DNA of 64,000 nt from Ignavibacteriales bacterium (GTDB taxonomy: Bacteria; Bacteroidota; Ignavibacteria; UBA10030; SZUA-254), in assembly GCA_016214905.1 (NCBI GenBank), contig JACRMQ010000003.1, positions 1-64,000 of the forward strand, written 5' to 3'. Numbering within the stretch: position 1 is the stretch's first letter; each line of letters opens with the position of its first letter. This document shows positions 7,581-17,997 of this stretch, one piece after another. Below the pieces are notes generated by a model that was not told the origin of the DNA, did no database searches, and worked only from the letters and a program-made list of their open reading frames with translations. The position numbers were made by a program, and so were the translations under genes.

Positions 7581-9668
7581 ATGAAGTTCGTAGGGATATT
7601 TTTTTGTTGTTTGATTTTTTGTTTTTGCGACGCTTCTGCTAATAGTTATATTTTTGCAGAAGCGTCCGATTCTTCATTTGAAATAATAGGGCGGAGGTCG
7701 TTAATCAGAATCCTACCCGATGAGCAGCGTGTCGAATGTATCGATACTATCACCCTGCACCGCATAAATGCCGGTAAAGATTTTGTATGCAGATTCATGC
7801 CGATCTATCATATCGATGAAGTGACAATATCAGGTGATCGGATAGAATTCGAATTCGATAAGGGTATATTTTCTATCGAAGATATGCCAGAAGATTCTAT
7901 AATCGATCTAGTTTTAAGTTATTATGGAGAATGGAAACAGCGTTCTGAATTTTCCACGGTAACAAATGGATTTGCCTTGCTGAGGGATGTGGAGTTATTT
8001 CCAATCATCAGCGGTATCTTGAGATCTGTTAGATTGACAATCGACGTCCCGGATGGATGGAAAACTGTTGCTGTCGGTGAGTTGAAAGAAGTACGAACAA
8101 TTTTCGACAGATCGATATATCATTGGGAATGTGATCAGCCGTTATCCGAGATCGGATGGATTTGCGCCGGAAATTATTGGTCTAAGGATTCTCAATCGGA
8201 AAAAATAAAATACAGTTGCTACGGGAACGAAAACGATTCAACATTTATTGTTTCATCAATCCCGTTGGCGCGTGATGCGATTGAATATTATAGTTCAGAA
8301 TTCAGTCCGTACCGATTTAAAAACTTATCCATTGTTGAAGTTGAAGATTGGGTAGCCGGCAGTAATGTACTGGCGATAGCCGCGCCGTCGTTCATACTTG
8401 TCAAAAAACTCGCGTTTACCACGCACGATCAATTCAACCTTATTGAGTCTATACTCGCGCATGAAATCGCTCATCAGTGGTGGCCCCTGACGGTTTTCAT
8501 TGATCGCTCAGATGCGGCATTCCTTGCCGAAGGTATGTGCGAATACTCATCGATTCTCTTCCATAAAGAAAAAGGATTGATGACGGGTCGCGATTCGTTA
8601 TCGCATCATCCGCTATTACGCCCGCTTTTAATTCGTGTCCAATCCGGTCAGGATATACCGTTGCAGCTGCTCATCGATTTACGCACTCTTACCACGCATT
8701 ACCTTAAAGCAACTTACGTTCATCATATGCTTCGTTCAATGATCGGTGAATCTGATTTTATGAGATTATACCGTACCTATGCGAGGCAGTTCGAGTGTAA
8801 AAAAGTTCACCTCGAAGATTTTCAATCGCTTGCCGAATCATTATCATCAACATCACTCGAATGGTTTTTTAATCAGTGGATTAAGAAAAGCGGGATACCG
8901 CGGTTGAAGCTTTATAACGTGCGTACTCAACAATCTGATTCGGGATGGAAAATAAAATGCAGGATTAGAATTGTGGGATACGATAAATTTTCGGTTGTCT
9001 GTGAAATTGGTGTGAACACTGCTGATGGATTAGAAAGGAAAAATATATCGCTCGGGTTCGATTCTACGGGGAAATATACGAACGATGTTCCGTTCGAAAT
9101 GATCACGAAGACAAAACCGACTAATATTCAGTTAGACCCAACGGGTGATTTTTTGAAGATGCAAAAACTACCGCCAAAGATAAGCGATTTACGGGAACCG
9201 TCGGATGGAGTTATGATAGTCGGGACACAATTGCACTCGGAAGAGCTTCGAGAAATGGCGATGCGTGATTCAATAGAGATGCAAAAAGCGGGATGGACAT
9301 TGAGGATTAAACCGGACAATTTGGCAACTCTCCGCGATTTGCAGAATGAAAGAGTGTTTATTTACGGCAAGCCGGATGAGAATAAAGTTACCGCGGAAAT
9401 TGATGATAAGTTTATACACAGATTCCGGAATGATTCTTTGGTAATCAATAACGAATTATTTTTTGATAGTTCCACTGCTTTGATCGAAGCAATAGACAAT
9501 CCATATTTTGCTAACGGATTAATGATTAGAATTGTGCCTTTCAGTGAAAAAGCGAAGCCGGAATTGATGCCGTACGATTATTCATGGATCATCGTCCGCG
9601 GACGGGATAAAATAGTTTCAGGTGTATGGGATGTTAAGGATGAAGATTTGGTTGTGGAGTTAAGATGA
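7581..9668 (+). CDS. secreted M1-family-like metallopeptidase
   Basis: This 695-residue protein has an N-terminal signal peptide (MKFVGIFFCCLIFCFCDASA). Its central gluzincin motif is HEIAHQWW, and the third zinc ligand is Glu after exactly 18 residues (FLAEGMCEY), as in M1 aminopeptidases. The N-terminal beta domain precedes the catalytic region. After the catalytic region come a helical segment with WFFNQWIKKSGIPRL, typical of M1 C-terminal parts, and a further 200-residue tail of unknown role. The GAMEN exopeptidase motif is not obvious, so it may not act as a true aminopeptidase. The product is predicted to be periplasmic or outer-membrane-facing. It is the third gene of the unit beginning at 6522. 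Confidence 0.85.
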   Translation: MKFVGIFFCCLIFCFCDASANSYIFAEASDSSFEIIGRRSLIRILPDEQRVECIDTITLHRINAGKDFVCRFMPIYHIDEVTISGDRIEFEFDKGIFSIEDMPEDSIIDLVLSYYGEWKQRSEFSTVTNGFALLRDVELFPIISGILRSVRLTIDVPDGWKTVAVGELKEVRTIFDRSIYHWECDQPLSEIGWICAGNYWSKDSQSEKIKYSCYGNENDSTFIVSSIPLARDAIEYYSSEFSPYRFKNLSIVEVEDWVAGSNVLAIAAPSFILVKKLAFTTHDQFNLIESILAHEIAHQWWPLTVFIDRSDAAFLAEGMCEYSSILFHKEKGLMTGRDSLSHHPLLRPLLIRVQSGQDIPLQLLIDLRTLTTHYLKATYVHHMLRSMIGESDFMRLYRTYARQFECKKVHLEDFQSLAESLSSTSLEWFFNQWIKKSGIPRLKLYNVRTQQSDSGWKIKCRIRIVGYDKFSVVCEIGVNTADGLERKNISLGFDSTGKYTNDVPFEMITKTKPTNIQLDPTGDFLKMQKLPPKISDLREPSDGVMIVGTQLHSEELREMAMRDSIEMQKAGWTLRIKPDNLATLRDLQNERVFIYGKPDENKVTAEIDDKFIHRFRNDSLVINNELFFDSSTALIEAIDNPYFANGLMIRIVPFSEKAKPELMPYDYSWIIVRGRDKIVSGVWDVKDEDLVVELR

Positions 9669-9696
9669 TTATTTTATCACTGATAATTCGGATTCT

Positions 9697-9726
9697 ACAC
9701 AGATTATCACAGATTGTTATCTGTGT
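9697..9726. repeat. intergenic inverted repeat between convergent genes
   Basis: The perfect 8-bp arms ACACAGAT (9697-9704) and ATCTGTGT (9719-9726) are separated by 14 bases that repeat the core CACAGAT. The element fills the 100-base gap between convergent genes. It has no T-run, so it is more likely a short dispersed repeat than a classic terminator. Confidence 0.5.
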
Positions 9727-9771
9727 AATCCGTGTTTGATTCGTACTTCATACTGCACGAATCGATAAATT

Positions 9772-11982
9772 CTATTCTGGTGAACCGATAGATCGATTTA
9801 TTCCTCTAAGTATGTCGAGTCGAAATTCCATCCATCCGTCAACTTGAAAATATTGTACGCGTAGCCGGTGTCTTCCACCGGTAATAATAGCATAATCAAG
9901 TTTTGAACCGTGTTGCGACCAGTTATCAATTACAAGAGCATCATCTACCCATACGCGCACTCCATCGTCACTGATGGTGCGTAATGTGAATATTCCTTCC
10001 TCAAGTATAACACTTCCTTCCGCTTCGAAAGCGAACCGTTCCTGCGGCAACTCCGGAAATTTGGGACGATACCATTCAAAATCCAAACGGGGTACCTGCT
10101 GAATTAAAATTGGCTGGGTACCAAGCAGTTGATTGAAGGCTTCATATTTATTTAGTGGATTTGTACTATCTGTCCATGTGAAAAATCTTACATTCCAATC
10201 GATTGAAGGTGCAAAATGTTCAAAAGAGAATTGATACGACGTTCCTTCCGCATACAATTTACCTCGTGGCGAAGTTGTCGATTCACCTTGATAATTAAGG
10301 ACCATAGACCAGTTTCCAATAGAATCTTTCATAGGAGTTACGGTAATTGTATCCCCGATTTTTCCACCAACCGCAGAGATCATTTCTATTCCATGCTTCT
10401 GTATGACACTCCAGTTCCCTTTGGGACCGAGCGTTCTTAATCGAAGAGGAAGTTCATGCAATGATTTCACGGGCCAGAGTTTTGGTGATTGGTAATCATA
10501 AGGTCCCCATTCATCGACAATGATTGCGGAACGGTCCATCTTAGATATTGGAGCTGCCGGAATGACTCCTTTGCGGGAATCAATTTTCGGTGCTAAAGTT
10601 AAATAATCCTTCGGAACCTCGATATTGGTTTCACTGATGGAATCAGATAAAGTGTTTCCTTCTGAATCAAAGTCTGTGGTATCGCGAAAGATTGTAGCAG
10701 TATCTACATTCATCCATTGATTATTCAATAATGCAATACCCGACGTGTTCAGTACTTTCGTACCTCGTTTATTTCCTTCAAAAATATTTTTCTCTATCTT
10801 GTAATCACGACTTCGTGTATCCCGGTATTTCGGATATCCCCAATCGGATGGTGCAATCGGTGTTGCCCAAAGAGTTACCGCAGTCGTATCTCCATGGAAA
10901 CGATTTGCAATGATTGAATTATCTTGTCCATGTTCGATTGCAACCCCGACGCGATTATTTTCAAATTGATTTCCTACAATCTTTGATTCGTAACTGTATC
11001 CACCCCAAATTCCGTAATCACATCCCGCAAGTCGGTTGGAAATAAAACTATTCCGGCTGAATGTTGCTTCAATACCGTTGGCAGAAGCAAAGCTGAAATC
11101 ATTTCCATAGAGAAGATTATCGTTTGATCCGCCTTTACCGCTGTCCATAGTAGTTTGTCCCGCCCAGAGGAAAAATCCATCTCCACCATGTGTTGCAGAG
11201 TTGTAAGCAATAACATTATTGGAGCTTTGTTCATAAAGAAGCAGGTTGGCAGAATCTTGGCCACGATTGTAGAATCCATGACTATAACCGCGCACATTGT
11301 AATCAAGTTTGTTATACGTAATCTCATTGTTGCAGGAACGGTATAAACCGATCCCAAGCCCTGAGTTGAAAGAAAAATTGTTGCCGGTTATTCGAATATG
11401 ATTGCTTCGTGTGATGAGAAGTCCATTCATCCCTTGCACACAAATGTTATTCCTGATGATACCGCCGTTTACAGAAGATAGATAAATTCCTGCGCCATAA
11501 CGGAGCCATTCATCTTTTTCGTTGTGATGAAACGAAAGCCAGTCGAGCAAGCTTTCATGTTCGATAAGACTGAACAAACGCGGCTTCCAATTGTAACTGA
11601 CATCATTATCAATAAGCTCAAGGTTATCCGTGCCTCGTACCAGAATTGCAATTTTGTAACCGTGAATATGTGCATTAATAATGCGGATATTTTTACCTCC
11701 TTCAATACGAATGGCAACTCCTGAATAAGTATCCGGATCTTCATCTCCATTTTTTCCTCTAAGAGTCGCGCCGGCAAAATCTACTGTAATATTATCACCT
11801 CGGATAGTGATGACTGAAGAATCAGTTGAAGAAGGTGGACTCAGTGAATAAACCTGTGGTTTAACTATTACCGAATTTGAAATAACAAGCCCGGCATGTA
11901 ATTCTATTGGAATTGATCGTTGTGCCGAATTCTTGTTGAGGGTAACAAGAAACAGGAGATGAATGATTATAATTCGTTTCAT
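9772..11982 (-). CDS. secreted right-handed beta-helix protein with PA14-like domain
   Basis: This 736-residue protein has a signal peptide ending near NKNSAQ. Residues about 60-430 form a NosD/pectate-lyase-like parallel beta-helix. Many short repeats of the form iiaNrf, lyGNdFsf, NNVIAYNS and iigNqFENN are visible. The C-terminal 120 residues (about 615-736) match a PA14-type beta-barrel, with a bent strand FTLRTISDDGVRVWVDD, then VIDNW and HRLRVQYFQVDGWMEFRLDI. PA14 domains bind carbohydrate, so a cell-surface glycan-binding or polysaccharide-modifying role is likely. No type IX sorting domain is present at the end. It is monocistronic by appearance, and the ATG lacks a strong ribosome site. 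Confidence 0.85.
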   Translation of the reverse strand: MKRIIIIHLLFLVTLNKNSAQRSIPIELHAGLVISNSVIVKPQVYSLSPPSSTDSSVITIRGDNITVDFAGATLRGKNGDEDPDTYSGVAIRIEGGKNIRIINAHIHGYKIAILVRGTDNLELIDNDVSYNWKPRLFSLIEHESLLDWLSFHHNEKDEWLRYGAGIYLSSVNGGIIRNNICVQGMNGLLITRSNHIRITGNNFSFNSGLGIGLYRSCNNEITYNKLDYNVRGYSHGFYNRGQDSANLLLYEQSSNNVIAYNSATHGGDGFFLWAGQTTMDSGKGGSNDNLLYGNDFSFASANGIEATFSRNSFISNRLAGCDYGIWGGYSYESKIVGNQFENNRVGVAIEHGQDNSIIANRFHGDTTAVTLWATPIAPSDWGYPKYRDTRSRDYKIEKNIFEGNKRGTKVLNTSGIALLNNQWMNVDTATIFRDTTDFDSEGNTLSDSISETNIEVPKDYLTLAPKIDSRKGVIPAAPISKMDRSAIIVDEWGPYDYQSPKLWPVKSLHELPLRLRTLGPKGNWSVIQKHGIEMISAVGGKIGDTITVTPMKDSIGNWSMVLNYQGESTTSPRGKLYAEGTSYQFSFEHFAPSIDWNVRFFTWTDSTNPLNKYEAFNQLLGTQPILIQQVPRLDFEWYRPKFPELPQERFAFEAEGSVILEEGIFTLRTISDDGVRVWVDDALVIDNWSQHGSKLDYAIITGGRHRLRVQYFQVDGWMEFRLDILRGINRSIGSPE

Positions 11983-12039
11983 AATGAATGATTATACGAA
12001 AGATAGATGAGATGTGCAATGAGAGGAGGGATTACCTGA

Positions 12040-13257
12040 TTACTTCACTAACTTTATTCTAAATGTGGTTCCCTTGCCAATTTTGCTTTCTTTAACAAAA
12101 AGTTTTCCTCTGTGGTAATCCTCAATGATGCGTTTTGAAAGACTCAAGCCCAAACCCCATCCGCGCTTCTTTGTGCTATAACCTGGGCGGAAAATATCTT
12201 TTTTATATTTCATGTCGATACCTTTACCGGTATCTTTTGCATCAATGAATATTGATTTACCTTTTTGCTGAATCGAAAAAATAATCGATCCGGTATTTTC
12301 TTCCATAGCATCGAGCGCGTTCTTTATCAGATTTTCAATCACCCACTCGAATAATTCTCTGTTGATCGAAGCGGATAGTTGTTCTGATGAATCAACGGAC
12401 ATCAGAATTTGATTCTCTTTGCCGAATCGCGATGGCAAACGTTGTCTGTAATATCCGATGACCGATTCGATAACTTCTTTGATATTTTCATCTTTCAAAG
12501 ACGGTTTGGAACCTATCTTAGAAAACCTTTCCGTGACTTTTTGCAAACGATTAAGATCGTGTTCCATCTCGGCGAGCGTTCCCAGTTGCTTTGGATCGTC
12601 GGCAGATCGTTCGCGCATCATTTCTATCCACCCCATCAAACTCGAAAGCGGTGTGCCAAGTTGATGGGCGGTTTCTTTCGCCATCCCCACCCAGATGTTG
12701 CTTTGCTCGTTACGTTTGATGTAGCTGAATCCGATATAACCGAGTAATATAAACATTCCTGCAACCGCGATTTCGATGTACGGAAGCCACCGAAGTTTAG
12801 TAACGAAACCTGATTCACCGTAATGAAGAAGCTGAACCAATGAATCTGTTGGCGAGGTTCTGATGATAACGCGAATGGGCGGATTTTGCTCATCTAATTT
12901 TAAAATATAAGAAGCGAGAAATTGCTCTTGATCGGTTGTAGATAAAGTCGTGTCAATTTGAATATTGCGTACACTTAATCGTATATCGCTGAGCAGATGA
13001 TTCTGATCGTCGGTAAGCGCCATCGGGAAGTCGATGGATTGAAGCACTACCTCATTGAAAATAAAACTAACTTCCGATTGATCGAACGGTGAGTTAACAA
13101 GAAATTCAAGCGATCGCGCATAAAGATCGGCAACTTTCCGTTCTTTAATTAAAAGCTGCTTAACGATATAATGAGTATAAAATAAAGTGCCGACTACAAT
13201 GACGACTGCAACGATAATAAGAATCAATTTGATATTTGCAGAACGGGGAGAGCGCAT
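12040..13257 (-). CDS. membrane sensor histidine kinase
   Basis: This 405-residue protein has two membrane helices (about 10-27 and 160-180) flanking a periplasmic sensor region of about 130 residues. The cytoplasmic part has the phosphoacceptor H-box ETAHQLGTPLSSL (His198), the N-box ENLIKNALDAMEE (Asn313), DTGKGID and GWGLGLSLSKRII. Glu is replaced by Gln directly after the H-box His. That change is common in kinases of this phylum and may weaken phosphatase activity. It starts six bases after the purA stop, so it is co-transcribed with purA. No response regulator lies nearby, so its partner is unknown. Confidence 0.9.
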   Translation of the reverse strand: MRSPRSANIKLILIIVAVVIVVGTLFYTHYIVKQLLIKERKVADLYARSLEFLVNSPFDQSEVSFIFNEVVLQSIDFPMALTDDQNHLLSDIRLSVRNIQIDTTLSTTDQEQFLASYILKLDEQNPPIRVIIRTSPTDSLVQLLHYGESGFVTKLRWLPYIEIAVAGMFILLGYIGFSYIKRNEQSNIWVGMAKETAHQLGTPLSSLMGWIEMMRERSADDPKQLGTLAEMEHDLNRLQKVTERFSKIGSKPSLKDENIKEVIESVIGYYRQRLPSRFGKENQILMSVDSSEQLSASINRELFEWVIENLIKNALDAMEENTGSIIFSIQQKGKSIFIDAKDTGKGIDMKYKKDIFRPGYSTKKRGWGLGLSLSKRIIEDYHRGKLFVKESKIGKGTTFRIKLVK

Positions 13258-13263
13258 CTTAGA

Positions 13264-14583
<1,320 letters not shown>

Positions 14584-14611
14584 TCGGTTAAATTGAGATC
14601 CATAATTAAAC

Positions 14612-14950
14612 TTACTGAAAACTTGCAATCGCCTTTTTGACGGTTGGATAAAGATCGAAGACGGTTGTAAGTTTTGTAATTACAAGCAGACTCTCGATTT
14701 TCTTGGAAGCTGCAGCAATTTTTAAATCACCGCCTGAATTGCGCATGGTTGTCAGCCCGTTAATCAACATACTCAAACCGGAGCTGTTCATAGATTGTAC
14801 ACCGGCTAAATCAACAACGATTTTCTTCTTTTTCTTTTCCAAGAGAAGATGTAGGGTATCGTTCAGTTCAGTTGCATCCGGACCGCCTAAAACGTTTCCG
14901 GCCAAAGCAATTATTGTTATTCCATCGGTTTCTTTAGCAGACAGCTTCAT
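14612..14950 (-). CDS. STAS-domain anti-sigma factor antagonist-like protein
   Basis: This 112-residue single STAS domain is related to SpoIIAA/RsbV. It has the phosphorylation loop VQSMNSSGLSML. Ser57 lines up with the serine phosphorylated in SpoIIAA, and Asn replaces the usual Asp before the two serines. In the family such proteins bind an anti-sigma kinase in a partner-switching circuit. No such kinase or phosphatase gene is in the window, and the role could also be in membrane-envelope regulation. It follows secF after seven bases and is the last gene before the terminator at 14555, so it is made together with the Sec export accessory proteins. Confidence 0.88.
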   Translation of the reverse strand: MKLSAKETDGITIIALAGNVLGGPDATELNDTLHLLLEKKKKKIVVDLAGVQSMNSSGLSMLINGLTTMRNSGGDLKIAAASKKIESLLVITKLTTVFDLYPTVKKAIASFQ

Positions 14951-14957
14951 AAAGTGC

Positions 14958-15893
14958 CTATGCTTTTATTGGTTTAACTTTTTTTCGCTCTTTATAGTTA
15001 TTAAATTCCAAAACAATTGCAGATGCAATATAAATTGATGAATATGTTCCCGTGATAATACCTATGGTGAGGGCAAATGCGAATCCACGATTTACTTCAC
15101 CACCAAAAAGAAAGAGTACAACTGTCACAATGAAGATTGTCCCCGATGTTATAATCGTACGGCTTAAGGTTTCATTCAAACCTTTATTCATTAATTCAAA
15201 AAGCGGGGTTGATTTATATATCTTCTGATTTTCGCGAAGCCGATCGAAAATAACCACTGTGTCGTTAACGGAGAGACCAACGAGTGTGAGAAACGCAGCG
15301 ATCATGTTTTGATCAATTTCAAAATTTGTATAAGGTGTTAAACCGTCTACGAGCGAAATAATCCCAAGTACAACAAGCACGTCATGGAATAAAGCGACCA
15401 CGGCTCCTACGCCGAATATGAATTTAAATCGAAAACCTACATATATAAGCATTGCGATAAGCGAGAATAAAACTGCTAAGTACGCTCCCCTACGCAACTC
15501 TGCCCCAACTTTAGCCCCGATTTTTTGTTCTTCAAGAACTTGCGGTTGAAGGTTTGCGAAAGATTTTTGCAATGATTCGCGTATTCGGTTACCGATTGTG
15601 GTGCCTTCGGCAAGCGCCTGAGTTCTGATTAGTAGTTTTTTAGGGTCACCGTAAGTTTTAATTTCTGATTTCGGAAATCCGGCACCATCCATCATGGAAC
15701 GCACAGCACTTACATCTGGCGGTTGCTGAAATTCAACTACGAGCTCGGTTCCACCGGTGAAATCTAAACCGTAATCTAAACCACCCTTGAATAGGATGGA
15801 AAGCATACCGATTACAATAAGAGCACCTGAAATAAGGTACCATGTTTTCCGTGGTCCAAGAAAATCAATATTTGTTTTTCCAAAAAATCTCAT
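14958..15893 (-). CDS. secF: protein translocase subunit SecF
   Basis: SecF is a partner of SecD. The SecDF complex uses the proton motive force to help pull proteins through SecYEG. The 311 residues include a first membrane helix after KTWYLISGA, the conserved DYGLDFTGGTELVVEF near residue 40, and five further helices. The helices carry the typical SVNDTVVIFDRLREN segment and IITSGTIFIVTVVLFLFGG. Length and order are normal. It lies 22 bases after secD and seven bases before the STAS gene on the same strand. Confidence 0.96.
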   Translation of the reverse strand: MRFFGKTNIDFLGPRKTWYLISGALIVIGMLSILFKGGLDYGLDFTGGTELVVEFQQPPDVSAVRSMMDGAGFPKSEIKTYGDPKKLLIRTQALAEGTTIGNRIRESLQKSFANLQPQVLEEQKIGAKVGAELRRGAYLAVLFSLIAMLIYVGFRFKFIFGVGAVVALFHDVLVVLGIISLVDGLTPYTNFEIDQNMIAAFLTLVGLSVNDTVVIFDRLRENQKIYKSTPLFELMNKGLNETLSRTIITSGTIFIVTVVLFLFGGEVNRGFAFALTIGIITGTYSSIYIASAIVLEFNNYKERKKVKPIKA

Positions 15894-15915
15894 ATTCTAA
15901 ACTCCGTATTTGGGA

Positions 15916-17811
15916 TTAACCGAAACTGATTGATTTGCCGCGTTCGGTCATTATATCGAAAATCACGCGGGTGATTACGATTGCACTGAACATACTCGCA
16001 ACGATACCGATCATCAGCGTCAAAGCGAATCCTTGAATGGGTCCGCTGCCGAATTGATACAGTATAACGCCGGTTATGAACGTGGTAACGTTCGAATCGA
16101 AAATTGCGGTGAAGGCTTTGCTGTATCCAACATCAATTGCTGCGGAAAGGGTTTTGCCTGTGACTGATTCTTCACGTATGCGTTCATAAATAAGCACGTT
16201 GGCGTCGACTGCTACCGCCATCGTTAAAATTATACCTGCGATACCGGGCAATGTAAGCGTACCCTGAAATCCCGCAAGAACTGCGAGTACGAAAAGAAGA
16301 TTCAGCAGCAAAGCTATATCAGCCATTGTTCCGCCAATTCGGTAATAGAAAATCATAAATAGCATTGTTAAACCAAATGCAAGCAACGATGAAAATATGC
16401 CTTGACGGATCGAGTCTTCACCAAGAGAAGGACCGACGGTGGTTTGTTGAATGATATCCACCGGTGCGGGTAACGCGCCTGCTTTGAGCACGATTTCTAA
16501 TAATTTTGCTTCGTCAACATTGTCCATACCGGTGATTTGTGAATTACCGCCGATAATTTTTTGCTGGACATTAGGAGCAGAGAAACACGCATTATCCATG
16601 ATGATGGCGATGCGTTTGTTTACATTAGCGCCGGTTATCCGCGCCCAATCGCGAGAACCCTCATCGTTCATCTCCATCGTAACGATTGGTTTGTTATATG
16701 TAGGATCGATGGTGGCGCGAGCATTTACAATTACGCTTCCGGTTAGCTCCGGAACACGCTTAACTGCGTAGAGAGCATAATATTTTTTTCCTTCAGCGAT
16801 AAAACTTTGCTTACCGGACCAAACGAAACCCATATCCGACGGAATTAAACGCTTTATTTCCGGGCGGTCAAGTATGCGCATTACTTTTGCCTTATTCTCT
16901 TCGGCAGTATACAACTCGCCGTTCCAGCCACGATCTTGCTGCGGGAGGGTTGTGGCGAGCGCGAAGAACGGATGTTCTTTCTTCGCCTGCTCTTCGGATT
17001 TGGCTTGATCTTCCGGAATTTGAGCGAGTGAACTATCGAGTCCGGTAGAATCACTTTTCACCGGTTTTTCTTCTTTAGCAATATTCTTAGAGGTATCAGA
17101 CGTGGAATCTATAATCGGCTTGCCGGCAAGGGTTTTATCGATTGATTCATAGACCTTGGATGCAATCTCTGGTTCTATAAGGAGTTTGAATTCCAGTAGC
17201 GCTGTGCCTTGAAGCAGTTGACGGACTTCAGATTCTTTGCTTACACCCGGTAACTCCACTATGATTCGGGTTCCGCCTTGTTTCTGAATCGATGGTTCCG
17301 ATACGCCGTATTGATCGACACGGTTTCTTACGATCTCCATCGCACGATCGATAGCATTGTCCGATTCGCTTTTCAAACGGCTCACCACATCGTTGTCAGT
17401 GTCGCGGATGTTGCCGTAATAACGGCTCATCCTTACTTCACGCGCCTGGAATTTCGATTGGAAAACATTTATGATGTCTTGATCTGTTGTTGTCGCAACA
17501 GCTTTAGTTTCGTTGAGTATTGATTCGAACAATGAATCTTTGCTTTTTGCAACGTCTTCAAGAAGCTTTAAAACATTAACTTCGAGAACGACACGCATTC
17601 CGCCTTGAAGATCAAGTCCTAATTTAACGCGCTTAATTCGCGCTTCACGCATTGCGGCTTCATTCTGATCGAGATACTTTACGCTATCTTCACCTACCAA
17701 AGCACGAAGTTCTTTTGTGAACTTATAGTCTTTGTATGTTGGATAGAGGAAGTAAAACGAAAGCAGGATAGAGGCAACAATGAATATCAGCTTGCCACGG
17801 TTCTTCTTCAC
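15916..17811 (-). CDS. secD: protein translocase subunit SecD
   Basis: SecD is an inner-membrane protein with six predicted helices and a large periplasmic domain. The 631 residues include KLGLDLQGGMRVVLEV near residue 63, the P1 region with IVRNRVDQYGVSEPSIQKQG, and the C-terminal ANVLIYERIREE and ILYQFGSGPIQGFA segments. A long acidic, low-complexity insert (about 245-290, with Lys/Glu/Ser runs) sits in the periplasmic domain. The start is GTG at 17811, reading MKKNRGKL; an AGGAG lies about 13 bases upstream. It heads the secD-secF-STAS unit and is divergent from the gene at 17998. Confidence 0.95.
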   Translation of the reverse strand: MKKNRGKLIFIVASILLSFYFLYPTYKDYKFTKELRALVGEDSVKYLDQNEAAMREARIKRVKLGLDLQGGMRVVLEVNVLKLLEDVAKSKDSLFESILNETKAVATTTDQDIINVFQSKFQAREVRMSRYYGNIRDTDNDVVSRLKSESDNAIDRAMEIVRNRVDQYGVSEPSIQKQGGTRIIVELPGVSKESEVRQLLQGTALLEFKLLIEPEIASKVYESIDKTLAGKPIIDSTSDTSKNIAKEEKPVKSDSTGLDSSLAQIPEDQAKSEEQAKKEHPFFALATTLPQQDRGWNGELYTAEENKAKVMRILDRPEIKRLIPSDMGFVWSGKQSFIAEGKKYYALYAVKRVPELTGSVIVNARATIDPTYNKPIVTMEMNDEGSRDWARITGANVNKRIAIIMDNACFSAPNVQQKIIGGNSQITGMDNVDEAKLLEIVLKAGALPAPVDIIQQTTVGPSLGEDSIRQGIFSSLLAFGLTMLFMIFYYRIGGTMADIALLLNLLFVLAVLAGFQGTLTLPGIAGIILTMAVAVDANVLIYERIREESVTGKTLSAAIDVGYSKAFTAIFDSNVTTFITGVILYQFGSGPIQGFALTLMIGIVASMFSAIVITRVIFDIMTERGKSISFG

Positions 17812-17928
17812 TTACAGTTTTTCACTCCTAAATCATGGAAAATGATGGAAAAAGGATAGTATTGTAATTTCTGAAGTAAAAATATAACGGAATTTTTGAT
17901 GAAAGTCAATCAATTTAATCATTTTTAC

Positions 17929-17958
17929 TTGCTTATCTTTCAAATGATTTCTTATATT
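17929..17958 (+). promoter_or_regulatory. candidate promoter for the GHL10 hydrolase gene
   Basis: TTGCTT (17929-17934), an 18-base spacer and TATATT (17953-17958) lie 40 bases before the start codon in the AT-rich divergent gap. The match to sigma70 consensus is moderate. Confidence 0.4.
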
Positions 17959-17997
17959 TCATCCTATTGTTTTTTTAAAGCAAAGTAATCTTATAAA

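Noticed and set aside
9697-9726. Inverted repeat as a bidirectional terminator
   Set aside because: The stem is only 8 bp with an AT-rich loop and no T-run on either side.
10974-11357. Several 60-130 codon frames inside the beta-helix gene and other genes
   Set aside because: They lie in other frames of clearly coding genes, lack ribosome sites and resemble no family.
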